DNA of 64,000 nt from Salinivibrio kushneri (GCF_027286325.1 NZ_CP114588.1:1637317-1701316), one strand, 5' to 3'; positions 30,637 to 40,381 are shown, counted from the first letter of the stretch. Notes: generated by a model not told the origin, from the sequence alone. Numbers and translations are program-made.

Positions 30637-31404
30637 GTATATTAGTCGAGAGATATCTTTCGCATAGTAGTACTCTTCACTACCATCTATAAGTTGTAGA
30701 TTAAGCGATGATATGGATTCTTTAGACATGACATCAAGACTAGAACCAACAGGCAAAGCTACAATATTTGGTGCTATTGGCAGTGCGAGTGTGTTACTAA
30801 CTGTATCTGGAAGTATGCAATCAAGCGCAACCAAACGATAGATCCGCCACTTCACATTTCCGAGCTTAAGTCTATTCGCATCATACTCTGTTTGAGCTAG
30901 AGAACTATTCAATTCATAAGATTGAATAACACCACTAACTGTCTGGCCTCTTTGCTCAAGGTTTTGTACCTGATGCTGCGTAAGCTGTGGTTCAGAGATA
31001 CCATTTAAGAGGTGTTTTTTCTGATCATTTACTCTGTAATTGAACCTTGCCGCCCAAAGACTAATATAATTTGTCAGTGTTTGATGGTCTTTTTTTGTCA
31101 GACAGTCCTGACCGCTGCATATACTCTTTGAAAGTTCAAAATATGAAGTTTCGATACTATTAAAAATTTGCTTCTCCGTTTTTTGAGTCCATGCTCTAGC
31201 TGCAACGGCGCCAGACTCATAACGGTCTAACTTTCTGAAATTAACCTGCACTTTCAACTTATTTATTACATTAAGCTTTCCGTTCTCGTCGCAAAAGCGT
31301 TTCATGGATGAGTATGGTAGAAAATGTTGACGCCAAGTGAACTTATATTCTTGATTATCAACAATACCAACATCGACAGCTTTCATATTTTTTTTGTACT
31401 TCAT
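30631..31404 (-). CDS. First-cassette gene of unknown function
   Basis: 257 residues, not firmly recognised. The start FTWRQHFLPYSSMKRFCDENGKLNV faintly recalls the front of DUF4238-type proteins (H-x-x-P...-x-x-F), and TLTNYISLWAARFNYRV a helical middle. Later VRIYRLVALDCILPDTVSNTLALPIAPNIVALPVGSS-like strands end the protein. Being next to attI it would be the most strongly expressed cassette. GGGGG lies close before the ATG. Its function cannot be inferred. Confidence 0.6.
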   Translation of the reverse strand: MKYKKNMKAVDVGIVDNQEYKFTWRQHFLPYSSMKRFCDENGKLNVINKLKVQVNFRKLDRYESGAVAARAWTQKTEKQIFNSIETSYFELSKSICSGQDCLTKKDHQTLTNYISLWAARFNYRVNDQKKHLLNGISEPQLTQHQVQNLEQRGQTVSGVIQSYELNSSLAQTEYDANRLKLGNVKWRIYRLVALDCILPDTVSNTLALPIAPNIVALPVGSSLDVMSKESISSLNLQLIDGSEEYYYAKDISRLIYC

Positions 31405-31425
31405 ATGCCCCCTGTACTGCTAACA

Positions 31426-31500
31426 TTGTATTAGTGCGCGCGCTCGATTTTCCCAAACCGTTATACGCGCCTTTTTTCATCTAACTACTTATGATTAAAC
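31426..31500 (-). other. attI recombination site (approximate)
   Basis: The junction between integron platform and first cassette is the core gctaac at 31429-31434 (minus GTTAGC), which matches the core in the attC of the first cassette. The bases to its right up to intI are platform sequence. The right limit of attI is a guess. Confidence 0.65.
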
Positions 31501-31696
31501 ACATTTTTAACGCTTGAAGCAATCACCTTGACTGCGAAAGTGTGCATGCCGCCTATCCCGGACAAGGCGTTCACACTATCCTCAAAGGATAATTTGTAAC
31601 CCTCTGATTATATTGCACTAATAATTTCTCTTTCAGCGATAATGTGAATGTGTCTCGAAAAAGTGTGCACACTATTTGGCTTTCCTTACCGATAGA

Positions 31697-31712
31697 CTGT
31701 ATGAATATACAG
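31697..31712. promoter_or_regulatory. LexA (SOS) box upstream of intI
   Basis: CTGTATGAATATACAG fits the CTGT-N8-ACAG consensus exactly, 22 bases before the intI start codon. Many integron integrases are SOS-controlled through such a box. The rest of 31435-31690 shows no gene; a cassette promoter is expected there but none was defined. Confidence 0.88.
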
Positions 31713-31734
31713 TCTTGGGTGGAGGGAAAAGATC

Positions 31735-32233
31735 ATGACCAAAAGTCCTTTTATGGCAAGCCTTCAGCATGAGATTAGGCGACGAGGCTATGCGATCAAA
31801 ACCGAGAAAAATTACTTGTACTGGGTTCGTCGATTTATCTTTTTCCATCATAAGCAACACCCTACAGAGCTCAGTGACGAGGATGTAAAAACGTTTCTGT
31901 CTTATTTGGCAAATGCGCAGCAAGTTTCACCGAACACACAAAAGGTAGCTCTCAATGCACTAGCCTTTCTTTACAACCAGTTTTTAAACCAACCGCTAGG
32001 TAAGATTGCGTAAAGCCTTAAATCGTGCGGTGCAAAAGGTCGACATCACCCATAAGCACGTTACCTGTCATACGTTTCGCCATAGCTTTGCCACACAGAT
32101 GCTTTTGGCTGGTTACGATATTCGCACCATTCAAACCTTATTGGGCCATACCGACCTCTCTACCACGCAGATCTATACCCATGTGATCGGGCAACAATTT
32201 GCGGGCACAACAAGCCCAATGGATTTGCTTTAA
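31735..32233 (+). pseudogene. intI: Integron integrase IntI with a large internal deletion
   Basis: Tyrosine-recombinase integrase broken into two frames. 31735-32013 encodes 92 N-terminal residues (LQHEIRRRGYAIKTEKNYLYWVRRFIFFHHKQHP, the SAM-like DNA-binding domain). 32006-32233 encodes the C-terminus with [39 protein letters not shown], holding the H-x-x-R, the LGH and the nucleophile Tyr. About 150 residues are missing compared with the roughly 320 of Vibrio IntIA, including the first catalytic Arg and the integron-specific extra helix; the join also shifts the frame. It cannot catalyse recombination. GGAGG precedes the ATG. It faces away from the cassettes as usual. Confidence 0.9.
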
Positions 32234-32390
32234 CGCCCACGCTACCGCCCTTCGGTTAGCGGCATCCAAAAGACCATGTAAGAGGCAGAAATATAAGGGG
32301 TTAGAATACCAAAGTGCAGAATAGCTGTTTAGACAGAATCGCCTAAAATGTTGGTGAGGTCAGGGTTTGGATGTTTGTGGGGCATAAACG
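32234..32390. other. Spacer between intI relic and tRNA-Ser terminator
   Basis: Nothing recognisable. No gene, repeat or attC-like core was seen between the end of the intI relic and the terminator at 32391. Confidence 0.5.
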
Positions 32391-32421
32391 AAAAAAACCG
32401 CTGAATAATCAGCGGTTTTTT
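32391..32421 (-). terminator. Terminator of tRNA-Ser (copy 1)
   Basis: CCGCTGA / TCAGCGG stem with 4-base loop, extended by A/T runs on both sides; on the minus strand it ends in a T-tract just after the tRNA. Confidence 0.88.
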
Positions 32422-32427
32422 AGTATG

Positions 32428-32518
32428 TGGCGGAGAGATAGGGATTTGAACCCTAGAAGGGCTATTAACCCTTGCCGGTTTTCAAGACCGGTGCTTTCAA
32501 CCACTCAGCCATCTCTCC
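32428..32518 (-). tRNA. tRNA-Ser (anticodon TGA), copy 1
   Basis: 91 bases including the encoded CCA. Class II tRNA with long variable arm (GGGTTAATAGCCC), acceptor GGAGAGA, anticodon loop CTTGAAA giving anticodon TGA, and T-arm GGGTTCAAATCCC. Followed by its own terminator and preceded by a consensus-like promoter. Confidence 0.96.
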
Positions 32519-32530
32519 GGAACGGGTCGT

Positions 32531-32559
32531 ATAGTATGAGCAGAGGTGGCTGATGTAAA
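32531..32559 (-). promoter_or_regulatory. Promoter of tRNA-Ser (copy 1)
   Basis: Minus strand: -35 TTTACA, 17-base spacer, -10 TACTAT, about 12 bases before the mature 5' end. The same arrangement precedes the second tRNA-Ser at 58893. Confidence 0.72.
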
Positions 32560-32624
32560 GTGACTTTTTGCACTTTTATCGCTAAACGCCGAAATAATCG
32601 GCAAACACCCCTGCTCTATAACCA

Positions 32625-32645
32625 ATGGCGCTGGGTCAGCGCCAT
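32625..32645 (-). terminator. Hairpin after pstB, possible terminator
   Basis: Eight-base stem ATGGCGCT / AGCGCCAT with a 5-base loop, 7 bases after the pstB stop. No clear T-tract follows on the minus strand, so it may be an mRNA 3' stabiliser. Confidence 0.5.
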
Positions 32646-32651
32646 CTCGGC

Positions 32652-33521
32652 TTAACCAAAACGACCGTTAATGTAATCAGAGGTCAGTTTGTGCTCAGGG
32701 TCATTAAAGACTTTTTGTGTGCTGTTTACTTCAACCAAGTCGCCTAGGTGGAAGTAAGCGGTGCGATCAGACACACGTGCCGCTTGCTGCATCGAGTGCG
32801 TGACGATCACGATGCTGAAGTTTTTCTTCAGATCGGCAATCAGCTCTTCAATGATACCGGTGGCAATGGGGTCAAGCGCCGAACAAGGCTCATCCATCAA
32901 GATCACTTCCGGTGCGACCGCAATAGTACGTGCGATACATAGACGCTGCTGCTGGCCGCCTGATAGGCCTGTTGCTGGTTGATCCAGACGGTCTTTCACT
33001 TCGTTCCAAAGCCCTGCGCGCGTCAGTGATTGCTCGACCAGGCCATCTAACTCATCTTTGCCGTCAACCAGGCCGTGAATACGTGGGCCATATGCCACGT
33101 TATCGTAAACCGATTTCGGGAACGGGTTAGGACGCTGGAATACCATGCCCACTTGCGAGCGCAGCTCAACAATTTCGGTGTCACGATGATAGATATCTTC
33201 GCCATCCAAAATAATATCGCCCGACACTTGGCAGCCAGGAATGGTATCATTCATGCGGTTGAGGCAGCGCAAGAAGGTGGATTTACCACAGCCTGACGGG
33301 CCAATCATCGCCAAGACTTCTTTTTCACCAATATCCAGGCTGACATCGGTGATCGCTGATTTTGAGCCGTTCTCGTAATTCACAAAAACATTACGGGCCG
33401 TCATACGCGGGTTTTCTACAAAAGGCACACCACACGTCTCAGTCGGTGCCGCCGTGTTTTGCGGCGTGGTTTCTACTACTTCTTCGGTCATGGCTAGGTT
33501 GTTCATTGTTGTCGTCGTCAT
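32652..33521 (-). CDS. pstB: Phosphate ABC transporter ATP-binding protein PstB
   Basis: About 289 residues. Walker [10 protein letters not shown], the ABC signature LSGGQQQRL and Walker [14 protein letters not shown] are present, with the PstB-type [27 protein letters not shown]. It powers high-affinity phosphate import through PstC/PstA. A 38-residue N-terminal extension rich in Thr and Glu precedes the usual start; GGGAG upstream points to the ATG at 33521. Last gene of pstS-pstC-pstA-pstB; phoU is not in the operon. Confidence 0.95.
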   Translation of the reverse strand: MTTTTMNNLAMTEEVVETTPQNTAAPTETCGVPFVENPRMTARNVFVNYENGSKSAITDVSLDIGEKEVLAMIGPSGCGKSTFLRCLNRMNDTIPGCQVSGDIILDGEDIYHRDTEIVELRSQVGMVFQRPNPFPKSVYDNVAYGPRIHGLVDGKDELDGLVEQSLTRAGLWNEVKDRLDQPATGLSGGQQQRLCIARTIAVAPEVILMDEPCSALDPIATGIIEELIADLKKNFSIVIVTHSMQQAARVSDRTAYFHLGDLVEVNSTQKVFNDPEHKLTSDYINGRFG

Positions 33522-33537
33522 GGTTGTTTCTCCCGAC

Positions 33538-34842
33538 TTACCAGCGTCGCTCAAGACGCTTACGCAGAATCACGGCACAGGCATTCATCAGAGCAAGGAA
33601 TGCCAGCAATACCATGATTGCGCCAGAGGTGTTTTCGACAAAGCCCTTTTCAGGATTCTCTGCCCATAAATAGATTTGAACGGGTAACGCAGTGGCAGCA
33701 TCAAGGGGCCCTGAGGGGATATCCACGATAAAGGCCACCATACCAATCATCAGTAGCGGCGCGGTTTCACCCAGCGCTTGTGCCATGCCGATAATGGTGC
33801 CGGTCAGCATGCCAGGCATGGCTAATGGCAACACATGATGAATCACCATTTGCATTTTCGATGCACCCACACCCAAGGCAGCATCACGTACCGATGGCGG
33901 TACCGCTTTGATAGAGGCACGGCTCGAGATAATGATGGTTGGCAATGTCATCAGTGTCAGTACCAAGCCGCCAACAACCGGCGCAGAACGCGGCAGATCG
34001 GCAAAGTTGAGGAACACGGCTAAGCCCAGCAAACCAAACACGATCGACGGTACCGCAGCCAGATTATTGATGTTGATTTCAATAATCTCAGTGATGCGAT
34101 TACGTGGTGCGAACTCTTCCAGGTAAATCGCGGCCGCTACCCCAATGGGGAAGCTTAATGCCAGTGTCACCAGCAGCGTGTAGAAAGAGCCTACGGTCGC
34201 GCCCCAGATCCCCGCAAGTTCAGCATCACGGCTGTCACCATTGGTGAAAAAGCGCGAGTTAAACACGGTGCGAACACGATCGTCTTCTTTAAGCTGGTTG
34301 AACCAACCAATGTGTTTGTCTTTAAACTGGCGATAAGACTCCGGCAAGCTGCCATCAATATTGCCTTTATTAAACTGGTTGACGTTGTCGCCCGCGAGTG
34401 CCCAAATTTCGATCTCTTGGCCCACCAGGTCAGGATTGGCCGCCACACGGTCGCGCAAGTCGTACTCGGCGCCGTTAGACAGGAAACGGAACAGCTCACG
34501 TTTGTCACCGCGCGACGTCACCTCCGGCATGGCATCAAAAATGGCATCTGCCAGCACTGAGCGATAACCCAGGTATTTAAGGGTTTCGTCGTTTAATGGC
34601 TTGCCTTCAATCCCTAGATTTTCTTCACTTAAATCAACGGTCAAGCGAATTTCCGTGGTGTAGAAAGCCGTGTAGCCTTGCGAGACGATCGAGCCGAGCA
34701 ATAAAACCAAGAAGGTAAACGCAAGGAAAATAGAGCCGATACCGTAAAAACGGAAACGTCCTTCTTTCCCGCGGCGCTTTGCTAAGCTGGCCTTTACCCT
34801 TGCGCGCTTTTCTTGCGCCAGTTTTTCGATTCTATCAGTCAT
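33538..34842 (-). CDS. pstA: Phosphate ABC transporter permease PstA (long form)
   Basis: 434 residues, about 135 more than E. coli PstA. After TM1 ([15 protein letters not shown]) there is a long periplasmic insert (about 60-225; [55 protein letters not shown]), then the regular permease core with [34 protein letters not shown] and the EAA loop [30 protein letters not shown]. The long form is typical of Vibrionaceae and related genera. Overlaps the end of pstC by 8 bases. Confidence 0.94.
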   Translation of the reverse strand: MTDRIEKLAQEKRARVKASLAKRRGKEGRFRFYGIGSIFLAFTFLVLLLGSIVSQGYTAFYTTEIRLTVDLSEENLGIEGKPLNDETLKYLGYRSVLADAIFDAMPEVTSRGDKRELFRFLSNGAEYDLRDRVAANPDLVGQEIEIWALAGDNVNQFNKGNIDGSLPESYRQFKDKHIGWFNQLKEDDRVRTVFNSRFFTNGDSRDAELAGIWGATVGSFYTLLVTLALSFPIGVAAAIYLEEFAPRNRITEIIEININNLAAVPSIVFGLLGLAVFLNFADLPRSAPVVGGLVLTLMTLPTIIISSRASIKAVPPSVRDAALGVGASKMQMVIHHVLPLAMPGMLTGTIIGMAQALGETAPLLMIGMVAFIVDIPSGPLDAATALPVQIYLWAENPEKGFVENTSGAIMVLLAFLALMNACAVILRKRLERRW

Positions 34843-36217
34843 ATTGTTCCCGGTATTTCTTCACGATGTTCAGCGCAATAACGTTAAGTGCGAGCGTCAC
34901 AACAAATAACGTCAGACCCAAAGCAAACGCTGCCAAGGTTTTTGGACTATCAAATTCTTGGTCACCCACGAGTAGCGTGACAATTTGCACCGTTACTGTG
35001 GTCACTGAGTCAAGTGGATTAGCCGTTAGATTCGCAGACAGACCCGCCGCCATCACCACAATCATGGTTTCGCCGATTGCACGTGAGACAGCCAGCAATA
35101 AGCCGCCCACAATGCCGGGTAACGCAGCCGGTAAAACAACCTTGCGAACCGTTTCTGACGGCGTGGCACCCAGCCCGAACGAGCCATCACGCAAAGATTG
35201 CGGTACGGCGGTGATCACATCGTCTGACAATGACGAAACGAAAGGAATAATCATGATCCCCATCACCGCACCGGCAGCCAATGCACTCTCTGACGACGCA
35301 CTGCTAAAGCCGATCGCCTGTGCCACATCACGGATAAACGGTGCGGCGACCAATGCTGCGAAGAAGCCATAAACCACGGTTGGAATTCCCGCGAGGATTT
35401 CCAAAATCGGTTTGACGATACCCCGCACACGCGGCGATGCATATTCGGCCAAATAGATCGCACTCATCAACCCGACTGGCGCCGCGATACACATGGCGAT
35501 AAACGAGATCATCAAAGTGCCGGTAAACAGCGGAATCGCACCAAACGAGCCGCTGGCCGCTTGTTGATCGGCGCGCAAGGCAATTTGCGGTGACCACTCA
35601 GTACCAAAGATAAACTCAGTGACCGGGATCATTTGGAAAAAGCGTAGCGCCTCAAACAGCACCGAGAGCACAATGCCCAGTGTGGTTAAAATGGCGAGTG
35701 TTGAACAAAGCAGCAGAAAAGCCTGCATCACATTTTCTACTCGATTTCGAGCACGAAGACGTAATCGCAGAGAGCGCCAGCCAAAAGCTAACCCCGCTAA
35801 CGCGAGCGATGTCATTGCGGTGAAGCGCAATGTCGTTCCCAGTTGGTTCAGCATTTGATAATGGTCAGCCGCTGCCAACAAGACAGCATCGTCAGTTTGG
35901 GTGATGCCACGAGCAACGTTTCCAATCTGACTGTATAGCAAGTCGACATTGCCGAACTGCGTCACATACGAATCAGATATCTGTGCCATCACCAAACTGT
36001 GGATCAAGTTGGGTTCTACCGCTTGCCACAACAATAAGAGAACCAGTGCCGGAATAGCCGCGAGAATCGCAACATAAGAGCCGTAATAATTAGGACGAGA
36101 ATGAAGCTTACTCAATCCGCCTGCCGTATCGGCGAGCTTGATTGAGCGTGATCGAGCAATAAAAAAGCCTGAAATTGCAATGACAGCAATTACGGTCATC
36201 AGCATGGGTGTTGTCAT
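34835..36217 (-). CDS. pstC: Phosphate ABC transporter permease PstC (long form)
   Basis: About 460 residues from the ATG at 36217, chosen for its AGGAGG at 5 bases. Also longer than E. coli PstC (319): two extra N-terminal membrane segments and a soluble stretch precede the permease core, which has YLAEYASPRVRGIVKPILEILAGIPTVVYGFFA and the EAA loop RDGSFGLGATPSETVRKVVLPAALPGIVGG. Together with PstA it forms the inner-membrane channel. 66 bases follow the pstS stop. Confidence 0.93.
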   Translation of the reverse strand: MTTPMLMTVIAVIAISGFFIARSRSIKLADTAGGLSKLHSRPNYYGSYVAILAAIPALVLLLLWQAVEPNLIHSLVMAQISDSYVTQFGNVDLLYSQIGNVARGITQTDDAVLLAAADHYQMLNQLGTTLRFTAMTSLALAGLAFGWRSLRLRLRARNRVENVMQAFLLLCSTLAILTTLGIVLSVLFEALRFFQMIPVTEFIFGTEWSPQIALRADQQAASGSFGAIPLFTGTLMISFIAMCIAAPVGLMSAIYLAEYASPRVRGIVKPILEILAGIPTVVYGFFAALVAAPFIRDVAQAIGFSSASSESALAAGAVMGIMIIPFVSSLSDDVITAVPQSLRDGSFGLGATPSETVRKVVLPAALPGIVGGLLLAVSRAIGETMIVVMAAGLSANLTANPLDSVTTVTVQIVTLLVGDQEFDSPKTLAAFALGLTLFVVTLALNVIALNIVKKYREQYD

Positions 36218-36283
36218 TGTTCCTCCTGAACACGCACAAAGGTGGCACCTCATGTGTGCCACCCTTTCGTGTTCACACTGCGC

Positions 36284-37324
36284 TTACAGGTTTGGTTTTA
36301 GGTCAACTGCGGCGCTGCGTACTTGTTTCCATTCACTGTTGTCGAGTGGGATAAGGCCACGGTCAGCCAAGTAACCCATGTTGCCGATGGCATCTTCAGC
36401 AGTGAATGCGCTCACGTAGTCTTTAAGACCTGGAATCACGTCTTCGTGTGCTTTTTTCACGTAGAAGTACAGTGAACGTGATACGGGATACTCGCCACTA
36501 CCAATCGCGTCAAACGTCGGTTCAACACCCGCGATTTTTGAGCCTTGTACCTTGTCGGCGTTTTGCTCTAGGAAGCTGTAACCGAAGATGCCAAGTGCAT
36601 CTGGGTTTGCTTCAAGCTTTTGCACGATAAGGTTATCGTTCTCGCCCGCTTCGATGAACGCACCATCTTCACGCATGCCGTGACAAATCGCTTTGAACTT
36701 GTCTTCGTTGCTGTCTTCAAGCGCTGCCACTTCTGGGTATTCGGCACAGCCCGCTTCCATTGCTAGCTCAACAAAGGCGTCACGCGTACCTGATGTTGGT
36801 GGTGGACCTAGCACTTCAATTTTGGTGTTAGGCAGTGATGGGTTCACGTCTTTCCACGTGTCATTTGGGTTATCGATGAAGTTGCCGTTACCGTCTGGCA
36901 CAGTTTTGGCAAGCGCGGTGTAGATCTCTTTCAAGCTCAAGTCATATTGTGGAGACATTTTCGAGTTCGCCAGCGCGATGCCGTCATAACCGATTTTGAT
37001 TTCAACGATGTCGTCCACGCCGTTTGATTTACAACGGTCAATTTCCGAGCTTTTGATTTTACGTGATGCGTTAGTGATATCTGGGGTGTTTTCACCGACG
37101 CCTGCACAGAACAGCTTAAGACCGCCGCCTGAACCGGTTGATTCGATTTTAGGTACTGAGTATTGCGACGTGCGACCGAAGCGCTCAGCAACTACAGTAG
37201 CAAAAGGGTAAACGGTAGAAGAGCCAACGATGCTAATGTAATCACGGTTTGCGGCCGTTGCGCTACCTGAGGCCAGCACGGCCATTGATACTGTAGTAGC
37301 TGCAAAGAGAGCTTTAAGTTTCAC
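36284..37324 (-). CDS. pstS: Phosphate-binding periplasmic protein PstS
   Basis: About 346 residues with a signal peptide (MKLKALFAATTVSMAVLASGSATAA). The binding motif IVGSSTVYPFATVVAERF, then ESTGSGGGLKLFCAGVGENTPDITNASRKIK, LGPPPTSGTRDAFVELAM and the C-terminal GLIPLDNSEW identify the PstS family of marine gamma-proteobacteria. The start is a GTG at 37324, set by GGAGG 6 bases upstream; the frame opens four codons earlier at TTG. A Pho box lies about 125-140 bases upstream. Confidence 0.95.
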   Translation of the reverse strand: MKLKALFAATTVSMAVLASGSATAANRDYISIVGSSTVYPFATVVAERFGRTSQYSVPKIESTGSGGGLKLFCAGVGENTPDITNASRKIKSSEIDRCKSNGVDDIVEIKIGYDGIALANSKMSPQYDLSLKEIYTALAKTVPDGNGNFIDNPNDTWKDVNPSLPNTKIEVLGPPPTSGTRDAFVELAMEAGCAEYPEVAALEDSNEDKFKAICHGMREDGAFIEAGENDNLIVQKLEANPDALGIFGYSFLEQNADKVQGSKIAGVEPTFDAIGSGEYPVSRSLYFYVKKAHEDVIPGLKDYVSAFTAEDAIGNMGYLADRGLIPLDNSEWKQVRSAAVDLKPNL

Positions 37325-37447
37325 ATCAACCTCCAAGTCGATTATTTAAGTTAGTGCTGTGCAAATCAGTTTATCTACACATAACGAAGAACTCGGTTAA
37401 CGGGGAGACACATTAAGAGCACAAAGTGACAGTTCCTTTATGCAATC

Positions 37448-37465
37448 ATGAAGGTTTGATGACAG
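37448..37465 (-). promoter_or_regulatory. Pho box (PhoB site) upstream of pstS
   Basis: Minus strand: CTGTCAT, four bases (CAAA), CCTTCAT: two 7-base direct repeats of the PhoB consensus with the standard 11-base period (second repeat 5 of 7). A further half-site CTGTCAC lies at 37426-37432. It sits between the divergent pstS and the phosphatase-like gene at 37617. Confidence 0.72.
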
Positions 37466-37616
37466 CGCCACGCATTGGTAACAGATTCAAAAGTTGTTTT
37501 TACCACGCTGGCGCTGTGTGTATGGCGGGCTAGGATAAACTCATCCAGGGCTGATGCGCGTTGGCTAGATGCGCCATTGCACGTCCTGTCTTCCACTTTT
37601 TAGATGAGTAAAGGCA

Positions 37617-38087
37617 ATGATAGATGCCAAAGACAAAGTCTCGTTAGGCGCGCGTGCCGACGAGACACCCGTACATGGTGATACCGCGCTGGGTAAGCCA
37701 GTGGTTTTATTTTTATGCGATGGTAAGCTCGGGGCCTCTTTGATGGCCGCCGCGGTAATGAAAAACAAAGCAGACAGTTTTTTTGATATTCACTGCGCCT
37801 ATACCACAGCCACCATGCCGACAGCACAAGCGTCGAAGGCACTTATCCAGTTTCAAATCTCTACCTCGGGGCTCGCCCCCGTTCCTCTATCTGGGTTGAC
37901 ATTAGAGTATGTTGACTACCTGGTCGCCGTTAACCCCGCCGCTGTGCAATCTGGATTACCGTTGCCCCGTTACGGAAAGTTTGTGCCTTGGGACGTGACC
38001 GAGAACAGTGATGCCGGCTTGGTTGCCGTGCTCCGAGCGGTCAATCAAAGCATCAATTATTTTTTATCTTTGTATTTGTTTCGTTGA
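37617..38087 (+). CDS. Degenerate low-molecular-weight phosphatase/ArsC-like protein
   Basis: 156 residues. PVVLFLCDGKLGASLMAAAVMKNKADSFFDIHCAYTTA corresponds to the first strand and P-loop of LMW-PTP/thioredoxin-type arsenate reductases (normally C-x5-R-S): the Cys is kept but the essential Arg is Ala (C-DGKLG-A-S). The middle VDYLVAVNPAAV and WDVTE match later parts of the fold (the D-P acid loop is altered to WDVTE). It is thus probably a non-catalytic relative, perhaps a phosphate or arsenate sensor. Divergent from pstS across a shared Pho box. Confidence 0.62.
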   Translation: MIDAKDKVSLGARADETPVHGDTALGKPVVLFLCDGKLGASLMAAAVMKNKADSFFDIHCAYTTATMPTAQASKALIQFQISTSGLAPVPLSGLTLEYVDYLVAVNPAAVQSGLPLPRYGKFVPWDVTENSDAGLVAVLRAVNQSINYFLSLYLFR

Positions 38088-38120
38088 GATATTTGTTTCG
38101 CTAATGCGTTTGCTGCGGGA

Positions 38121-38149
38121 ATAAAAAAGTGCGCCATTTAGCGCACTTT
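38121..38149 (-). terminator. Terminator of the chemoreceptor gene
   Basis: Nine-base stem AAAGTGCGC / GCGCACTTT with a 6-base loop, followed on the minus strand by T-rich sequence. It lies between two convergent genes and may serve both. Confidence 0.82.
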
Positions 38150-38178
38150 CTGTTGGTGGATGATGTCGGTGAGTACTG

Positions 38179-39795
38179 CTATAGCCTAAAGGCTTCCGCT
38201 TGCTCTTTGATACTCGCGTTTTCTTTTTCCAAGCGCTCATAGGCTTGACGGGTTTGCTCTGCGGTCTCGGCAAGCGACTCCGCTGCACGGTGAATCACCG
38301 ACACATTTTGGTTCAGGTCGGCCGCTGCTGTGGTTTGCTCTTCGGTTGCGGTAGCAATCGCACCGGTCATTTCTGATACCTGCTGCGTGGCATCATTAAT
38401 GGTATCAATCGCTTCTGCCGCACGCTTAGCATCATCCAGCCCTTTTTGTGTCAGGGTTTGGCTATCGCTCATCACTTTGTAGGCTTGACGCGCTTTGGTT
38501 TGAAGCCCCTCGATAATTTGATTAATTTCATCGGTCGATGATTGGGTTTTGGTCGCCAACCCACGCACTTCGTCAGCCACGACTGCAAAGCCTCGACCCG
38601 CTTCGCCCGCGCGAGCTGCTTCAATGGCCGCGTTGAGTGCAAGCAAGTTAGTTTGCTCGGCGATGGTACTAATCACTTCCGAGACTTTGCCAATATTCTC
38701 ACTGTCTTCAGTTAACGCTTCAATCACTTGTGATGCTTCGTTAACTTGATCTTTTGCCGCCACGCTTTGCTGATAAGATTGTTCAAAGGTCTGCCGGCCT
38801 TGCTCCGCGTATTCACGCGTCTTATCAGTGTGCTCCGCGGCATTCACCGTATTGCTCGCCACTTCTCCAAACGTAGACTCCATTTGTGTCATCGCACTGG
38901 CAAGCTGTGATAGTTCACCCCGCTGTTGTTCAACACTGTTCACGGTGTGACTCACCTGGGTCGACAATTCATCACTCACTGTTTGTAAACGCTGAGTGCC
39001 TTTCACTAAAGATCCAATCAACGCTGTAATGCTTTCTTGCATTTGCGCAAAGGTATGAGCTGCTTGCCCCAACTCGTCGCGGTTAAACGTGTCGAGATCC
39101 AAACGTTGGGTAAGATCACCGCTTTCCACCCGTTGCATCTGGGTAACCAGCTGCGCCAGTGGCCCACGTATGCGCTGTTGTAGCAATAACGCCACACCCG
39201 CCATCAACACAATCAGTGCGACAATCACGGCAATACCGATATAAATTAATCGCTCGATTTTTTCCGATTCTCGCGTCTTTATCGCATTGGCTTGGTCTTC
39301 CAACGTCTCTTGTAACGTCGCCAAGTTTGCGACTATCTGGTCAAACGGTGCCAACATGGGGCCCAACATTTTGCGGCGCGCATCGCCCAGTCGGCCATTA
39401 TCGATAAGCGAAATGTAATCGTTTTGCATGTCACTGTAATTGTTAAGGCGCGTTTCTATAGTGGCTACGGCCTCTGTATTATTGTCCGTCACCGTGAGTG
39501 CTTTCATTCGGTCGAGCGCTTCGCCAACCTCTTGGTCGTTGCGCTCAATTTTCACCAGAATATCGCGATGTTCTTGTTTGTCATCGGTTAAACCGTAATC
39601 TAGTGCGAAGCGGCGATAAGTAACGGTGTAGTAACGCAAGTCAGACACAGTGCTCAGCAGTCGAACATTACGCTCTACCACATCATTAAACTGTGCCTTG
39701 ACGGTGCTTATTTCGCTGAACAAGTACGCCCCACTCGCCGCTACTGCAATGCCTAGTGCAAGAAACACCACGCGTAAATACTGTATAATCGTCAT
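38179..39795 (-). CDS. Methyl-accepting chemotaxis protein
   Basis: 538 residues. TM1 (about 7-27), a four-helix-bundle type periplasmic sensor (about 30-185), TM2 ([22 protein letters not shown]), HAMP (about 208-260) and a cytoplasmic signalling domain with [35 protein letters not shown], the hairpin tip that contacts CheA and CheW. No C-terminal CheR-docking pentapeptide. The ligand is unknown. Single gene with its own terminator. Confidence 0.93.
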   Translation of the reverse strand: MTIIQYLRVVFLALGIAVAASGAYLFSEISTVKAQFNDVVERNVRLLSTVSDLRYYTVTYRRFALDYGLTDDKQEHRDILVKIERNDQEVGEALDRMKALTVTDNNTEAVATIETRLNNYSDMQNDYISLIDNGRLGDARRKMLGPMLAPFDQIVANLATLQETLEDQANAIKTRESEKIERLIYIGIAVIVALIVLMAGVALLLQQRIRGPLAQLVTQMQRVESGDLTQRLDLDTFNRDELGQAAHTFAQMQESITALIGSLVKGTQRLQTVSDELSTQVSHTVNSVEQQRGELSQLASAMTQMESTFGEVASNTVNAAEHTDKTREYAEQGRQTFEQSYQQSVAAKDQVNEASQVIEALTEDSENIGKVSEVISTIAEQTNLLALNAAIEAARAGEAGRGFAVVADEVRGLATKTQSSTDEINQIIEGLQTKARQAYKVMSDSQTLTQKGLDDAKRAAEAIDTINDATQQVSEMTGAIATATEEQTTAAADLNQNVSVIHRAAESLAETAEQTRQAYERLEKENASIKEQAEAFRL

Positions 39796-39922
39796 TGGTT
39801 ACCCCACTACCCTTAATCCCGTTATTAAGTTAATTGTTTTTTTACGCACGAAGTAACGGGTACGGCCTATTGCTGCAATAGGTTCATTCTCGGTAGGGTT
39901 TTTGTTTATGGCCTTTTTCTGT

Positions 39923-40381
39923 TCACACCACAAGAAGCAGCAATCCATGACAAGCTACAACCGCCACCGTCAAGCGGCTACGCATGGTTTGATAGGCGGA
40001 GGACGTGTCTCCACTCTCGCTGTTTCGGATCCATTTTTCCGCTAGCCATACCGCTAAATAACCGATGGCAAGCAACCCGGTAGCAATCAAGTATTGCGTC
40101 GCGCCTTGAATCAGCGCCCCCCAGGCCAGTAGTGCAAACAAGTTACTCAGCAGTAACGCATTTCGGCTCAGTTTATGAGAAAAATGATCGATACCATTCC
40201 CCCATAAAACGCCGGACAAAAAGCTTAAAATCACCGCGCTGTAACTTAAAAAAAGCTGCTCACCAGTGAGGTCAAATAAGGTCTGATCGGCCCAAGTGAC
40301 GAGAACGCCGCCAATAAAAGGAAGCAAGCCAAGGTACCCAAGTTGCAGCATGGTATCGCGTGAAGCGGATTGTGGTTTCAT
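39923..40381 (-). CDS. DUF3429 membrane protein
   Basis: 152 residues from the ATG at 40381, where GGAG lies 7 bases upstream; the frame is open much further, but those residues do not look like protein. Four to five hydrophobic segments: LGYLGLLPFIGGVLVTW, YSAVILSFLSGVLWGNGI, LLLSNLFALLAWGALI, YLIATGLLAIGYLAVWLAEKW and VAVVACHGLLLLVV. The LSFLSGVLWG motif is typical of DUF3429. Function unknown. Confidence 0.78.
   Translation of the reverse strand: MKPQSASRDTMLQLGYLGLLPFIGGVLVTWADQTLFDLTGEQLFLSYSAVILSFLSGVLWGNGIDHFSHKLSRNALLLSNLFALLAWGALIQGATQYLIATGLLAIGYLAVWLAEKWIRNSESGDTSSAYQTMRSRLTVAVVACHGLLLLVV

Noticed and set aside
32371..32553. Plus-strand open frame (60 residues) across tRNA-Ser copy 1
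   Set aside because: It is the antisense translation of the tRNA, giving the well-known false RDRDLNPRRAINP-type peptide.
34779..35372. Plus-strand open frame of 197 residues
   Set aside because: Shadow of pstA/pstC; low-complexity Ala/Thr/Ser composition and no start signal.
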